Assembly (NCBI GenBank): GCA_002633005.1
Contig: NMRA01000204.1
Location: forward strand, 4,260-66,259
Reading direction: 5' to 3'
Length of the DNA stretch: 62,000 bases
From: Phoronis australis
Lineage: Eukaryota; Phoronida; Phoronidae
Shown: positions 50,301 to 58,300 of the stretch, one piece after another
Numbering within the stretch: position 1 is the first letter of the stretch
Layout of the letters: each line of letters opens with the position of its first letter
Notes under the pieces: generated by a model
The model's input: only the letters and a program-made list of their open reading frames with translations
What the model was told of the DNA's origin: nothing
Databases searched by the model: none
Translations under genes and position numbers: made by a program

Positions 50301-50805
50301 TTGTGAAAGAACGCAGTTGACACCTAGTCTAATTAGTCGGCGTTTCACCGCACACATTTGCATGGACCACAAGCCGAGACAACGATGAGAAAATCCACTC
50401 GACTGTCAAGTTCCATCTGAAATTGGACAGTGTCTTACAGTACTAGTCAGTCTAACTTTGTAAGCCAACACTAGATAGAGCTTGCATTACTGAAATCCAG
50501 TCACAGTTATCTCCCTTTCAGACGGAAAAGCATAACATCTTATAACATCAAAAAAGCCCAGCATCGTGTAACATCTGGCATCAAAACCAACGCCAAGTGA
50601 CAATTTATGTTCCTGATAACAGAGCTTCATTTCTCTTGCTTCTCTTACTAGTGCACCTAAATTTGCCAATCTCAATTGATAACAGGTCTTCGCTGAACTG
50701 CATTTGAGCAGACGTATCGTCAACTGCCACAAAATGTTGCTTCTTAGCGAGCCGACTCTCAGTCGAGCCAGTCTCGCCACCTAGTGACTGACTACTCTGT
50801 GACAT
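17239..50805 (-). CDS. TBC1D24: TBC1D24/Skywalker-like TBC-TLDc protein (whole gene, 11 coding exons)
   Basis: In transcript order the exons are 50805-50649, 42655-42290, 32813-32672, 32179-32011, 30723-30619, 29874-29784, 29176-29085, 28619-28383, 25128-24970, 17916-17705 and 17374-17239. They sum to 1866 bases, 621 codons plus TGA, with all phases consistent. Residues 1-125 are Ser/Pro-rich and look disordered. Residues 126-345 or so form a TBC domain (IRTQLWPELC near 144-153, VLYRVALALLMLFHKS at its end). Residues about 463-621 form a TLDc domain (LLYTSEEHG, SYFGTGETFLF, SVGGGNGEGLRLD). Canonical TBC GAP motifs IxxDxxR and YxQ are absent, as in the TBC1D24 family. Relatives bind phosphoinositides and act in synaptic vesicle and endosomal traffic; TLDc is linked to oxidative stress and V-ATPase. 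The gene spans over 33 kb. Identity is strong; function is inferred from family. Confidence 0.93.
17705..17916 (-). CDS. TBC1D24: TBC-TLDc gene, coding exon 10 (TLDc core)
   Basis: This exon encodes residues 507-576 plus two bases with VLGAYCSADWSERKQGSG, LSYFGTGETFLFTL and MLSVGG. This is the diagnostic TLDc core. The acceptor is CTCCACAG|GTG and the donor is GGCGG|GTAAGT. Confidence 0.97.
19728..19808. repeat. Short tandem array of CATGATGGTCA units
   Basis: About four units of 18-19 bases (CATGATGGTCACTTCTCAT and variants) in the intron between TBC exons 9 and 10. Confidence 0.8.
20218..20345 (+). repeat. MITE family A, copy 5
   Basis: AGCAAGACCGCGCGAGATTC, GAGCACGTGATTTTGACTAG and AGAGCTATTGAACTCTACC appear in family order (CACGTG 20294-20299). 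It lies in the intron between TBC exons 9 and 10. Confidence 0.7.
20836..20970. repeat. Near-palindromic MITE, family D
   Basis: TACCGGTAATGGTCTGGTAT, then ATTTTGAGAGCCAGTTTTCT, is mirrored by AACTGGTTCTCAAAATACAG, then ATATCAGACTATTGCC and TTTACCAGTAAAG. The arms surround CCACTGAATAACGGGCATC, giving a large foldback. Confidence 0.7.
21554..21690. repeat. MITE family B, partial copy
   Basis: It begins GGGGCCCGTTACAAGAAACT and follows the 45184 copy for about 130 bases (TTACTTAAGTCTAAGACTTG, CTAAGTTAGT). The right terminus is not clear. Confidence 0.65.
23203..23691 (-). pseudogene. Partial duplicate of TLDc exon 10, possible alternative last exon
   Basis: After an acceptor-like AAATTTTGCAG, the frame reads ILGMYCSEDWSIRNKAV, closely matching VLGAYCSADWSERKQGS of exon 10. 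It sits in the intron between exons 9 and 10, same strand, and in the phase exon 9 supplies. The similarity stops after about 20 residues; the SYFGTGE core is missing. The frame stays open for 162 codons to a stop at 23203, including a hydrophobic stretch (FWLLFSLALSELLLMIEVLV). The tail overlaps a repeat-like inverted repeat (23266-23301). It may be a decayed duplicate exon or a real alternative C-terminus; an internal donor (CACGCA|GTAGTA) is possible. Confidence 0.5.
24970..25128 (-). CDS. TBC1D24: TBC-TLDc gene, coding exon 9 (TLDc start)
   Basis: This exon encodes residues 454-506 with LLWKWLPLRMTVCQPELLYT, SEEHGTSIRTLY and TLIVIKTAKNE, the N-terminal half of the TLDc fold. The acceptor is ACTTGCAG|ATT and the donor is GAG|GTGAGT. 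Its 159 bases are phase 0 at both ends, so either downstream exon beginning in phase 0 (17916 or 23691) can be joined. Confidence 0.95.
25129..28382 (-). other. TBC-TLDc intron 8
   Basis: This is 3.25 kb of AT-rich intron between exons 8 and 9. It holds the 15-bp triplication and several chance frames of 60-95 codons. I see no supported exon, RNA gene or inverted-repeat element in it. Confidence 0.6.
27631..27673. repeat. 15-bp triplication
   Basis: TCCTAACTTCAGAG is repeated three times head to tail, ending in a diverged copy, in the intron between TBC exons 8 and 9. Confidence 0.85.
28383..28619 (-). CDS. TBC1D24: TBC-TLDc gene, coding exon 8 (linker)
   Basis: This exon encodes residues 375-453. 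It opens with LAFGIRGLTRKHIRVLQLQH, matching the 'AFxIRxFSRKEI' block of TBC1D24, and continues as a basic, Ser-rich linker to FLTSSILNYDQ. The acceptor is TTCCCAG|CTG, the donor is CAG|GTATGC, and both ends are phase 0. Confidence 0.92.
29085..29176 (-). CDS. TBC1D24: TBC-TLDc gene, coding exon 7
   Basis: This exon encodes residues 344-374 (GKTKEQLPTSLETAISQFCE, then NIPVSPEKLLK), the helical stretch after the TBC core. 'SPEKLL' is shared with TBC1D24 relatives. The acceptor is GTTTGCAG|GC and the donor is AAG|GTTTGT. Confidence 0.93.
29784..29874 (-). CDS. TBC1D24: TBC-TLDc gene, coding exon 6
   Basis: This exon encodes residues 314-343 plus one base. VRVIDCMLFEGSKVLYRVAL and the following ALLMLFHKSV form the classic end of a TBC domain. 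The acceptor is CATTTCAG|GTT and the donor is GTTG|GTAAGA. Confidence 0.95.
30619..30723 (-). CDS. TBC1D24: TBC-TLDc gene, coding exon 5
   Basis: This exon encodes residues 279-313 with TTQDVERVFENWIWWLFKDL, the TBC helix before the RVxD segment. The acceptor is an 11-T tract ending TTTCAG|AAA. The donor CATCTG|GTCAGT is non-optimal but keeps phase 0. A second AG at 30695-30696 would give a shorter in-frame version starting at TTQDV. A 21-bp minisatellite begins about 20 bases upstream of the acceptor. Confidence 0.85.
30744..31082. repeat. 21-bp minisatellite, about 16 units
   Basis: Units of the form GAGGCAGTGTTGTGTCACGG(T) repeat with a few substitutions and two length variants. Because 21 is a multiple of three, both strands stay open as seven-residue repeats, which explains the long frames here. 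It starts about 20 bases from the splice acceptor of TBC exon 5. Confidence 0.9.
32011..32179 (-). CDS. TBC1D24: TBC-TLDc gene, coding exon 4
   Basis: This exon encodes residues 222-278 with SPVLYSLSSLVLHYVTVEEG and KELVKKHS. SPVLYSL stands where GAP-active TBC proteins have YxQGM, so the glutamine finger is missing. The acceptor is CCCTTACAG|C and the donor is CACAGT|GTATGT, giving phase 0. Confidence 0.93.
32672..32813 (-). CDS. TBC1D24: TBC-TLDc gene, coding exon 3
   Basis: This exon encodes residues 175-221 plus two bases, with LPGFVESAHMFHYHLNGQG and RRAVKRLLCAIAVSNPHITF, matching the TBC1D24 pattern of 'LPxFVD...YxLNxxGxxAVxxIL'. The position of the IxxDxxR arginine finger carries no such motif. 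The acceptor is GCTTTCAG|AT and the donor is TTTAG|GTGAGT. Confidence 0.93.
33087..33118. repeat. Perfect short hairpin
   Basis: TTTCCCGTT and AACGGGAAA flank a loop of about six bases, with T-rich outer flanks. In the intron upstream of TBC exon 3; role unknown. Confidence 0.6.
33226..33366. repeat. Inverted-repeat element near TBC exon 3
   Basis: GCGTTCACATG (33290) and CATGTGAAC (33357) are inverted. CAATCTGCTGTCTGAT and CAGATCAGACAATCAATCTG repeat nearby motifs. Short and partly degraded. Confidence 0.45.
33726..33747. repeat. AC dinucleotide microsatellite
   Basis: A run of about eight AC units, interrupted by one TC, in the intron between TBC exons 2 and 3. Confidence 0.85.
36294..36331 (+). 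repeat. G-rich tract with quadruplex potential
   Basis: Several G-runs of four to six are separated by one or two bases (GGGTGGGGGGTGGGGGAGGG, then GCGGGGGGAGGGGCGGG). It lies in an intron of the TBC gene, on the strand opposite to the transcript. Confidence 0.8.
36925..37022. repeat. MITE family D, second copy
   Basis: TCTCCACTGAATAACATGC followed by ATCAAACTGGTTCTCAAAAT repeats the centre and right arm of the 20836 element nearly base for base; the outer arms are diverged. Confidence 0.65.
37325..37402 (-). repeat. tRNA-derived SINE head or tRNA pseudogene
   Basis: On the minus strand, TAGCTCAATGAGCAGGG resembles an A box and GTTCAAGTCCC (37327-37337) a B box, with TTATGGGAGGATCACTG between. 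The spacing exceeds that of a working tRNA and the acceptor stem does not pair. It directly flanks the family E element. Confidence 0.5.
37411..37938. repeat. TIR element, family E, about 530 bp
   Basis: The left end AGGTGCTTTCCCATTAGAGG and the reverse complement of the right end (AGGTGCTCTCCCATTAGGG) form terminal inverted repeats, followed by CGAAACTTC-like motifs on both sides. TA flanks each end. The interior repeats AAGTTTCG and CGAAACTT and AGTGGGAA many times. There is no transposase frame. Confidence 0.75.
40705..40726. other. G-run, N, C-run: likely sequence uncertainty
   Basis: Thirteen G, one ambiguous base, then eight C. The most likely cause is a mis-called homopolymer or an assembly join in TBC intron 2; true DNA could be a poly-G hairpin. 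Confidence 0.6.
41598..41743. repeat. 73-bp tandem duplication with self-complementary core
   Basis: Two diverged units (41598-41670 and 41671-41743) share GCAGCACTGAAATAAGTGG / GCAGCACTGATATAAATGG, then GGCTATAGCCCC and CCTAT..GGTGCACTGCCCAT. The second contains the palindrome GGGGGCTATAGCCCCC. The unit junction TGCCCATATTTGTGGGCA is itself a hairpin. Confidence 0.8.
42290..42655 (-). CDS. TBC1D24: TBC-TLDc gene, coding exon 2
   Basis: This exon encodes residues 53-174: a Ser/Pro-rich linker (SSPSVRDTSSSPSSPRHF) and then the first TBC helices (KKVKAIIRSQSWPVDHVIRT, LWPELCRRF). The acceptor is CTCTTTCAG|AT and the donor is GACG|GTAACA. It is clearly more GC-rich than the flanking introns. 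Confidence 0.9.
44598..44705. repeat. Short tandem array of CATCACATCAATATGCGA units
   Basis: About four to five diverging units of 23-25 bases (ACTTTCATCACATCAATATG) in TBC intron 1. Confidence 0.75.
45025..45167 (+). repeat. MITE family A, copy 6
   Basis: It starts GGGTGGAGTTCAATAACGCT and ends ACTACTGAACTGTATCC, with GTATTTTAAATAAGATCACG inside (CACGTG 45112-45117). It lies in intron 1 of the TBC gene, next to MITE family B. Confidence 0.78.
45184..45434. repeat. MITE family B, full copy with terminal inverted repeats
   Basis: The left end GGGGCTTGTTCCAAGAAACT matches the reverse complement of the right end (GGGGCCCGTTCCAACAAAAC), followed by TGACTTA on both sides. The element is 251 bp and AT-rich inside, with repeated CTTAAGT-like motifs. 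Confidence 0.78.
46686..46890 (-). promoter_or_regulatory. Possible internal promoter and first exon of the TBC-TLDc gene
   Basis: Read on the minus strand, AATATGGCGGAC (46847-46858) resembles a YY1-type site, which often lies just downstream of a start site. Further upstream (46,980-47,090) are two CCAAT-like motifs and a local rise in CpG. A donor CAAG|GTAATG ends the candidate exon at 46686. A short ORF from ATG 46735 (MHCYKAKFNDADDVVTR) ends in phase 2 and cannot continue into exon 2, so a transcript from here would start translation at Met76. Confidence 0.25.
50649..50805 (-). CDS. TBC1D24: TBC-TLDc gene, probable first coding exon
   Basis: Reading starts at ATG 50805 and gives 52 codons plus one base, Ser/Gln-rich then acidic (QFSEDLLSIEIGKF). 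An in-frame TAG lies five codons upstream, so the start is bounded. The donor CTA|GTAAGAG is strong and leaves phase 1, exactly what exon 2 requires. A possible acceptor TTTTCAG ends at 50824, making 50823-50806 5'UTR. There is no domain homology to confirm it; if it is wrong, translation could begin at Met76 in exon 2. Confidence 0.55.
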
Positions 50806-51935
50806 GTAACTATTGATGCACTACTGAAAATCACCATTGATTCGCTTTGCATTTTTGCATAACTAGGAAGAGAATCAAAATCTACTTGGTACCCTAATGA
50901 AAATAACCTAAATGCGGGTTGCTGATTAATACATAACTGAATAGTTGATCTTACAAGCCAAAGTTGATTGCAGTGTCAGGCAAGAAATCCTCCACAACTT
51001 ATCGATTGATGGACCTGCTTGTAAATTCCCTCGCCTGCACAGAATAGTAGTTGTGGAAATTTTGAAAATTAATTCAGAAGTGAGGTTCAATTCTAGATCA
51101 GTTTTGAGTGACATTGTCACCGAGTACAGGCAGGATGTTCTCTATGATACGCAATCAAACCGGTGCAAAACACGCAGGTTCCGTTTCTCTAGCTAACGGC
51201 AAAAGATCGCCTAAGGGACCACAAGACTTGTGGTTTACGAACAACCAAATCACGTACAAGCTGGCTTAGGTCTTGACAACTGAACAGGGCTCGTCACTAA
51301 TATATCAGGGCGCAGGGACAAATTTATGAACTCCTCCTCGACTCTGACTGAAAATTTAACCAATCACGCTGCATCATTCGAGTACAAATTAGTAAGTTTA
51401 CTCCAAACATGTCATGCACTTGATCAATATTTGAGTCAAGTTTCAAGTACAGAGAATAGAACTCCAACCAAGAAGTCCTTTTACAAAGACTCATCTTTTC
51501 ACAATCAATAACAATTATTATTGCTAGATCAAGTATTGATGCTTTTCCACATCACAACAATTTTCCATATTTCAAAGACTCAATTCTCTGTTGAACCAGT
51601 GCATTTTCTTACCCTGCCTTCAACCAGCACGGCTTACACACTGTCCAATGTTCTCCACAACCTTTTTTCGACCGGTCAGTGCCACAAGTTTGAATTACAT
51701 CAAGACAAGTTTGGCTTATTCGTGCAGTTTGAAAACATACAAGTTTAAAATGTTGAGAGATTAGTAATTTCTTAAGCAAATTTGGTCATTTTGGATTGTA
51801 GTACCAGTTCAATACATTTATACAAGGAGTTAACGCACTAACTCACCACAATATGGACACAGGCTTTCAAACTCCAAGTTTGTAATTCAGTTGAGTGAAT
51901 TTTCTACAGTGGAGAACACTGATGTCACAAGTACT

Positions 51936-52155
51936 AACATGTTGAAAGGTCACATGTACTAACATGTTGAAAGGTCACACGTACTAACATGTTGAAAGGT
52001 CACATGTTCTAACATGTTGAAAGGTCACATGTTCTAACATGTTGAAAGGTCACATGTACTAACATATTGAAAGGTCACATGTTCTCCCATGTTGAAAGGT
52101 CACATGTACAAACATGTTGAAAGGTCACATGTAAAAACTTGTTGAAAGGACACAA
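51936..52155. repeat. 25-bp minisatellite, about 9 units
   Basis: Units AACATGTTGAAAGGTCACAT followed by GTACT or GTTCT repeat almost perfectly and decay at the right end. Each unit carries the palindromes ACATGT and AACATGTT. It lies upstream of the first TBC coding exon. Confidence 0.92.
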
Positions 52156-52225
52156 CATATCAACTACACAGCTAAACCAACCACAATAAAGGGACTTGTC
52201 AAATGAAAGTGCAGTCCACACTATA

Positions 52226-52708
52226 GACCCTTTCATACAGTAAGAGCAAAAGCCTCCACATACACTGTGAAGTTAGTTGAATCGTTCATACCTGCTTTGC
52301 TAGTTAATGGCATCGAAGTGACGCTGTCGTTTTCGAAGTAATTGCAAGGTAGCGCTGATGCATCCCTTGCACGCTAACATTTTTTTGGTAACAATTTGAG
52401 AACATTTACATGTACGAACTGACATAAAACTTATTTGTAATTGGATTGGTGATTATTCGAGCAAAATATGAGCAACTATTGGTGATGACATTGCCCTTTA
52501 ATTGTTGACGATAGCAGTGGCCCATCAATAACTCGAATGAGACCGAAGTTGACCATTCATACCACACCGCTGCGTCAACTGTCCGCTGTAAAATCTACCT
52601 GTCTACTGCAAAGTTAAGTGGAGCTGTGGATCTTAGATCGAAGTTAACCGTTCATACTGATCACAACTCCCCAAAACATCGACAAGTAGACGTTAGTATG
52701 AAAGGGCC
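52226..52708. repeat. TIR element, family G, about 480 bp
   Basis: The ends GACCCTTTCATACAGTAA and (reverse complement) GGCCCTTTCATACTAACG are inverted repeats. ATCGTTCATACC and CCGTTCATACTG recur inside. No coding capacity is seen. Confidence 0.7.
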
Positions 52709-52749
52709 TCATGAGTTACTCCTGGAAAGAGATATCCCAATGTTTAGAT

Positions 52750-53042
52750 GTAGTGTAGACACTACTTGCGCTGGGACAACTTGTTACACGTGACAAAGTA
52801 CTCCAACTTTCATCAAGGTAGGGTAACTAGTTTCAAGATAACTTGCTCCAGCCCATGTCGTAGTGTGGACCCAAACCTGCAGGCAAGGCAGAAGTGTCCA
52901 GCTGTACTCTAGCTCAGTTACAATTATAGGGACATCTAATCATTTTTGCACCCTACTTATCGCAAGGCGTAGAGTTTGTAGTATCAGCACTCGTCTAAAC
53001 GTGGATAAGTTAACCTAAGGCAACTCGTAGTGTGGACCCTAC
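52750..53042. repeat. Composite inverted-repeat element (GTCCACACTACGA type)
   Basis: GTGTAGACACTACTTGCG at the left, GTCGTAGTGTGGACCC near 52858 and CTCGTAGTGTGGACCCTACT at the right are versions of one terminal motif, the last two inverted. It looks like two related elements side by side or nested. Confidence 0.55.
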
Positions 53043-53662
53043 TGAATAGACGTGAAGCTACTGCCAAACGAACTTTTCACAAATGGACCCCTAGGTCTAA
53101 ACTGTGTGTTCAAAACTTGGACTTGAAAACTGACAATTGCACAGCACGCTTCAAATAAATTAATACATTTGTACTCAAGTAATGTGACATGATCGATTAA
53201 GTTTCCAGCCCGAGTCCCCATCATTCAGTACGAGTTCAAGAATTACATCCAGGGCCCAGGATCAAAATAGAACAGTTACGTATATGACATAGATCATGGA
53301 CTTAACACCAGTCCATGATTACTCATGTGGTAGGAATGCCAATACAAAGAGTCTATTTAAACCTAGATTCTGTTGAAATTAACTTTAGACTTATTCCACT
53401 TAAAAACAGGTCTCAATTGGTTCATTGTAAACTTTTAAAAGTGATTTTTGGTCTTGGAAAGAACTGACAGCTCGCTAAGACTCTTGGTATAAAATAACGT
53501 GCCGTGACAAGTCAACTTCTAGAGCCTCATTTCACAAATAACGAACTGTTCTTTCTAAGAAATTTCATTTATTCTGACTGAGGAACATTTTAAGACCAAA
53601 TTCATAAAGGCAAGTGGTCTAACTACAATGTAAGATTGTGTATCAGAAGACACTAACACGAC

Positions 53663-53760
53663 GGGCCCATTCCAAGAACACTCAAATTTCAGCCAATTTT
53701 ACGATAAAACTTAAATTTGTCTTAAATCCGTTTCAAAAAAGAGATCTTAAGTTTTTCTTC
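53663..53760. repeat. MITE family B, diverged copy
   Basis: It starts GGGCCCATTCCAAGAACACT, followed by AAACTTAAATTTGTCTTAAA, in the order of the family B left half. Only this half is recognisable. Confidence 0.45.
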
Positions 53761-55219
53761 ACCAGTGAAACAAGAACACCTGAATTGGCATATAAGTGGT
53801 GAATTGTTCTGAAATTTGACTTGTCACAATTTAATCTTCCAAGCATTAAGCACACCTGTCATATGGGGGCAATAGATCACACTGATATGACCAACATCAA
53901 ATCGAATGACTAATTTTAGCTTTAAACTGATGACCAGAAGTCTGATAGGTGGTTACACAGTGTGTCTAATATCATCTAGGTACACAGACACTCAACCGCC
54001 ACCAGCAGAGAAGTGAAAGGTCTGAGTATTTCTGATATTAACACAACAAGACCTTCCTGTACTGAAATCTCTTCTGTAGTGGAGGTACAAAAAAGCAGTC
54101 ACTCCTGAGTTGATTAACACAGGAAGCATACCTAGCACTGATATTACATGGCCGTTTCTTTAATTTGTAGGTGCCCGGATTGCCAATCCAAATACGATAC
54201 AAGAATGCCTGCTTAGAACACAGATGAATTACATAACAATTAGGATACGACATTGTGAATAGAAGCTTGACACATGTTGAATTCTGGTCCAATACCTAAG
54301 AATTAGAATGGTGTTGTTCTATTTTAATGACGAGCCTCTTGCTGTTACTCTACAGGGTTGATCTGGGCCGAGTTGAAGCTGCAAGAAGCTCTTGAAAGAA
54401 GCTGGTGTGATCACTTACTTCACTTGTAATACATCTCGCAATCTTGAACGATCTTGCCTTTTCGAGAGCGTCTTACTTCTACGAAACGCATGCCTCGTTT
54501 TCAGAAAACAAGGTGGTCCCCATTTTAGAGAAACTTTCTTTGACGATGGATTTGGAAAATGGCTCATAAAATATTCAATTAGCAACTTCATTTTCCAAGA
54601 TATCAATTGACTAACAGAGTACTTTTCATTTTAATAACATACACTTTTTGCTTCAGTATTAGGTACAATACAGGCACTAGTTCCTGGTGCCCACCAGTAA
54701 GCAAACACCCCCACACCCAGTCCACAAACACAGCATCGGGTGCAAGTGACCCTGCAGAAAAGATTAAGATGACACAACTTGACACTGGTGCAATAACTTG
54801 ACCCATCTTAGAAAAGAAATGCAACCAATGAAATTGCCTCCATGCCAGCGTCAAACAGACAGAAACAGTTTCATGAAGGAAGTAATTATCAAGTTCGTAC
54901 AAGCATGCACAGCGAAGTTTACACAGCTCTACTTTCCTCTGGTGACACCTACAGGACATCATGTGAACTGCTCAGTTCAACTACCCTGAAGGAAGTTGTA
55001 GGCTACCTGACAATCTGGACACAGCTTCGGTTAGAAGAGCAACCAAAACTTCAGAGCGTCACTTGTCTATATATGGTGCGTGACAGAGAAGATGATGGTG
55101 ATGACAAGGAAGAAGTTGAGTTGATCCAACGTACTATATCAGATACATCTGAGCTCAAAAAGAGCTTTAACCCAGTCGGTAACATACAGCATTAACTTAA
55201 GGAAAATACACAAACTTAC

Positions 55220-55380
55220 GTACTTTCTAATGGAACACTCTCTGCATTTTTGACTTCATCCCGGTCCAAATAACTCTGGAATGTCACCAATGATGGAGAA
55301 GAAACAGCTAAAGCTAGACCCTTCATGATGGTCTCAAGTCTCAACACTATAGAATTCTAGTCAAGGTAGAAAATGACTGT
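55220..55380 (-). other. Candidate upstream 5' exon of the TBC-TLDc gene
   Basis: On the minus strand an ATG at 55326 opens 35 codons (MKGLALAVSSPSLVTF...) up to a strong donor GTAC|GTAAGTTTG. The phase (2) does not fit exon 2, and joined to the acceptor at 50824 the frame ends after a further 13 codons or so. If real it is therefore a 5'UTR exon with an upstream ORF, not the N-terminus. The upper boundary is a guess. Confidence 0.25.
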
Positions 55381-58300
55381 GACCACAGACGGAGACAAAG
55401 TTCACATGAGTGAGCAAACTGAACAGCGATTCGGTCATCAAATAATCCTCACAGAAGTCGATGTCAGTTTTTAAGCAAAAGAGTATCAAAAAATTTCAAC
55501 ACAGTCCTGCAACTTTTGATAGTTACAATACAAACAATTCCTGTCATGAAGACACCACAAGTTCTGGCGAGGACTAGATTTGAAGTGACATTCAACACCG
55601 CTCACAAGAGTGATATCAGTTTTAGCTTAATCTATATCTCCCATTGTGATAACAGGTTTTCCAGATGAAGAACAATAACAGTTGATCAGCTGTTTACTGG
55701 CCTGCTATCAGCATACTTCAGTGTCCTGTCATACTCATAGGTAAACATGTGGATCAGATAAGGAATTTTTCAAGAGGGAGGGCATAACCAGGGGCATCGA
55801 AAGTGGAGCAAATAAAATGACTTTTGGCCAGTGGGAGACTTAAGGAAGTCATGGCTATACCAGTGCAGAGGTGTACGTCGGTGTTGCTCAGAAGGGTACA
55901 TTACAACAACCAGTTTCCCAGTGTGTGTTTTTGGCAAAATTCCCAACAAAAGGTTGCCTTTCCAATCCAATTTCTGAGTGACTTCTAGAATTCAAAACAT
56001 AACAGGTCCCTTTTTTTCCAACTAATCAAATCTACAGAAGGGTTTTTGATATTGTCTATATTTTTAAAAATTTAGTTGTAAAAGGTTTACTCACTTTTAA
56101 AACTTCTTACTTTACTGCTTCCGGTTTATTATGTTAACAATACAACTGTCTAATCCCTATTCAAGTTAAGGGTTCATAGAATTGACCCCTACAAAACTGT
56201 GATCTTTCAGGAACAAAAAGGATCTTTCATGCATGCTACCTACAAATTGGTCTCTTTCTTCCGAGCTCACCCTCTAAATGGGCGAGGGGATCTTAATTTT
56301 CCAGCTACACCCCAATAAAAAATAAAATCGTACCTCTTCGTTATACCTCAGTGTGAAGTCCTCAATACAGGTGAGACAGGTAGATTACTCGTGCCCTTTT
56401 AGTGTACTTTAATTTCCAGGTGAGAGAGACACCACCAACTCTATTCAAGACAACAGACCTTCACAAATGTTCCCAGTACAAAATTACAAAATAAGATCAT
56501 TCTATTCAGTTTTCACAAACGAATAAAATTTCAAAGTCGCACAGGATGATACGGCACCTAGTCCACCCAAGGTTGTGGCAATGAACCCATTTACAGTAAC
56601 ATGTCTTGAACTTGGGATGAAGTTAATTACTAAAATTGTCATTTTTGAAAGACTCAGTACGTTGTTGCAAATGCCCAGAATATTATTATGGTAAATTCTC
56701 CTAATATTCAAACAAAAATGATTAACAATATCCTTTTTTCATTTTTCAAATGCTCACCATATTGCCAAATCCGTTCAAAATTTCATGAGTTCGTTAAAGA
56801 CAGGTCTACTAAGTAAAATCATCTTCTTGCTTACTCTAGTTGAAACTTCTGATAAAATAAAAAAATTCCGTTCTACCATAATGTGAAAAATAGGGACAGA
56901 ATCAAATTCTGATATGTCCACAATAATGTGTTTCAAATTGAAGAATTCTTAACCTGCTAAAGCCATGTCTTTTATCCACGGATAAATACTTAGATGACCT
57001 ATCAACGCCGAACTATCAACGCCAACTTACGCAGTTTTCGACCTCAGCCACTGAACAAAATGTCAGTGATTATTAAGTAACTAAATCCTTTAACCTTGGT
57101 AAAAACAGTCAAGACCAGTGGTGGCAATCAGAAAATTTAAATCATACTGAATTATCGGAAACCATTTCCGCTTCGCGAATTGTTCCTGCATCGGCTTTGA
57201 GTGACATTGTCAGAGTACTGCCAAGACTAGGTACTCTTAACAATGAGAGATGAGAAAATCCCCGGGTAATTTTACGACTTAAAATTGTTTTGGGAAACTG
57301 CCATTTATAAGCATAATCTCAAATACCACAAGACATACTGCACGCTTGGCAATGTCAATTAAACTTTACTATGTAGGGAAAACTACATATGTCAACAGGA
57401 AACATGTTTCAGAAATTGGAAAATATCCAAGCCTGCGGATAATAAAAAGCAATGCCTTTCACGTGACTCGGCTAATCTGATTCTACAATTTCTTTCCATA
57501 ATAGAACCAGATGATAGGTACAAACATACAACTGACATGAAAATGAAGAACAGCATTTAAAACATGCTACGGTAAAATGTAACCAATTTAGAACATACGA
57601 TGGGCTGTAAGAGAATTGTTATTTTCTTGTTTTTCATAAAAGATAAACAGCATCAAGGAAATGTTATAACATTAAAAAAATATAATTACTGTAAAAATGG
57701 ATTAGGAGGCCTACTTTTCCAAAGATAGTCCGATTTTTTACTTTTAAAAACGAAATGCAGATGAGATAAGTACATTTGGTTTATGAAATTGAGTTTTCGG
57801 TGAAATGCATGCCTCTGTTTGTGTTATGTGTCACTGGAGATTTCTGTCTTTGTACCGTTCATTATTATCTCAATGATAAAAAATGCGTTATCAGCATACC
57901 TTCATGTTCGATACCACAGCTCTCCTCAGAGAACGTTTTGTGAAATTTGTGGCACTCACTCACACATCAATGTTAGACGCCTTAGAAAATGAAAAAAGGG
58001 ACAATTTTGGCATTTTTTTTACAAAATTCGTGAAATTTTACACTACAGGTTTAACAGATTATGTAAATCATATTTGATAGTAAATCGTCTCAAGGGGAGC
58101 ACTCTTATGAATCATTGACCCGAAAGCCACGTATCACTGACTTTTATCTTTAGAAGTGAATAATAACTACATGTTTGTTAAAGCCACCTGACATCTATCA
58201 TGCAGTCATCTTTGAAATCGACTGAAAAACAAGATCCAATCAAGTGCACGTCACCTTTAAAACAGGACACAGATTACACTAAGACGCGAGAAGTATGCAT

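Larger units (their letters stand above)
42656..50648 (-). other. TBC-TLDc intron 1
   Basis: An 8 kb intron between the probable first coding exon and exon 2. It holds family A and B elements (45025, 45184), the CATCACATC array, trinucleotide-rich AAT repeats near 44095-44160 and the possible internal promoter (46686-46890). Confidence 0.5.

Noticed and set aside
54842-55195. 117-codon plus-strand frame
   Set aside because: No domain, no splice or polyadenylation context, and it lies in a flank with chance frames of similar size.
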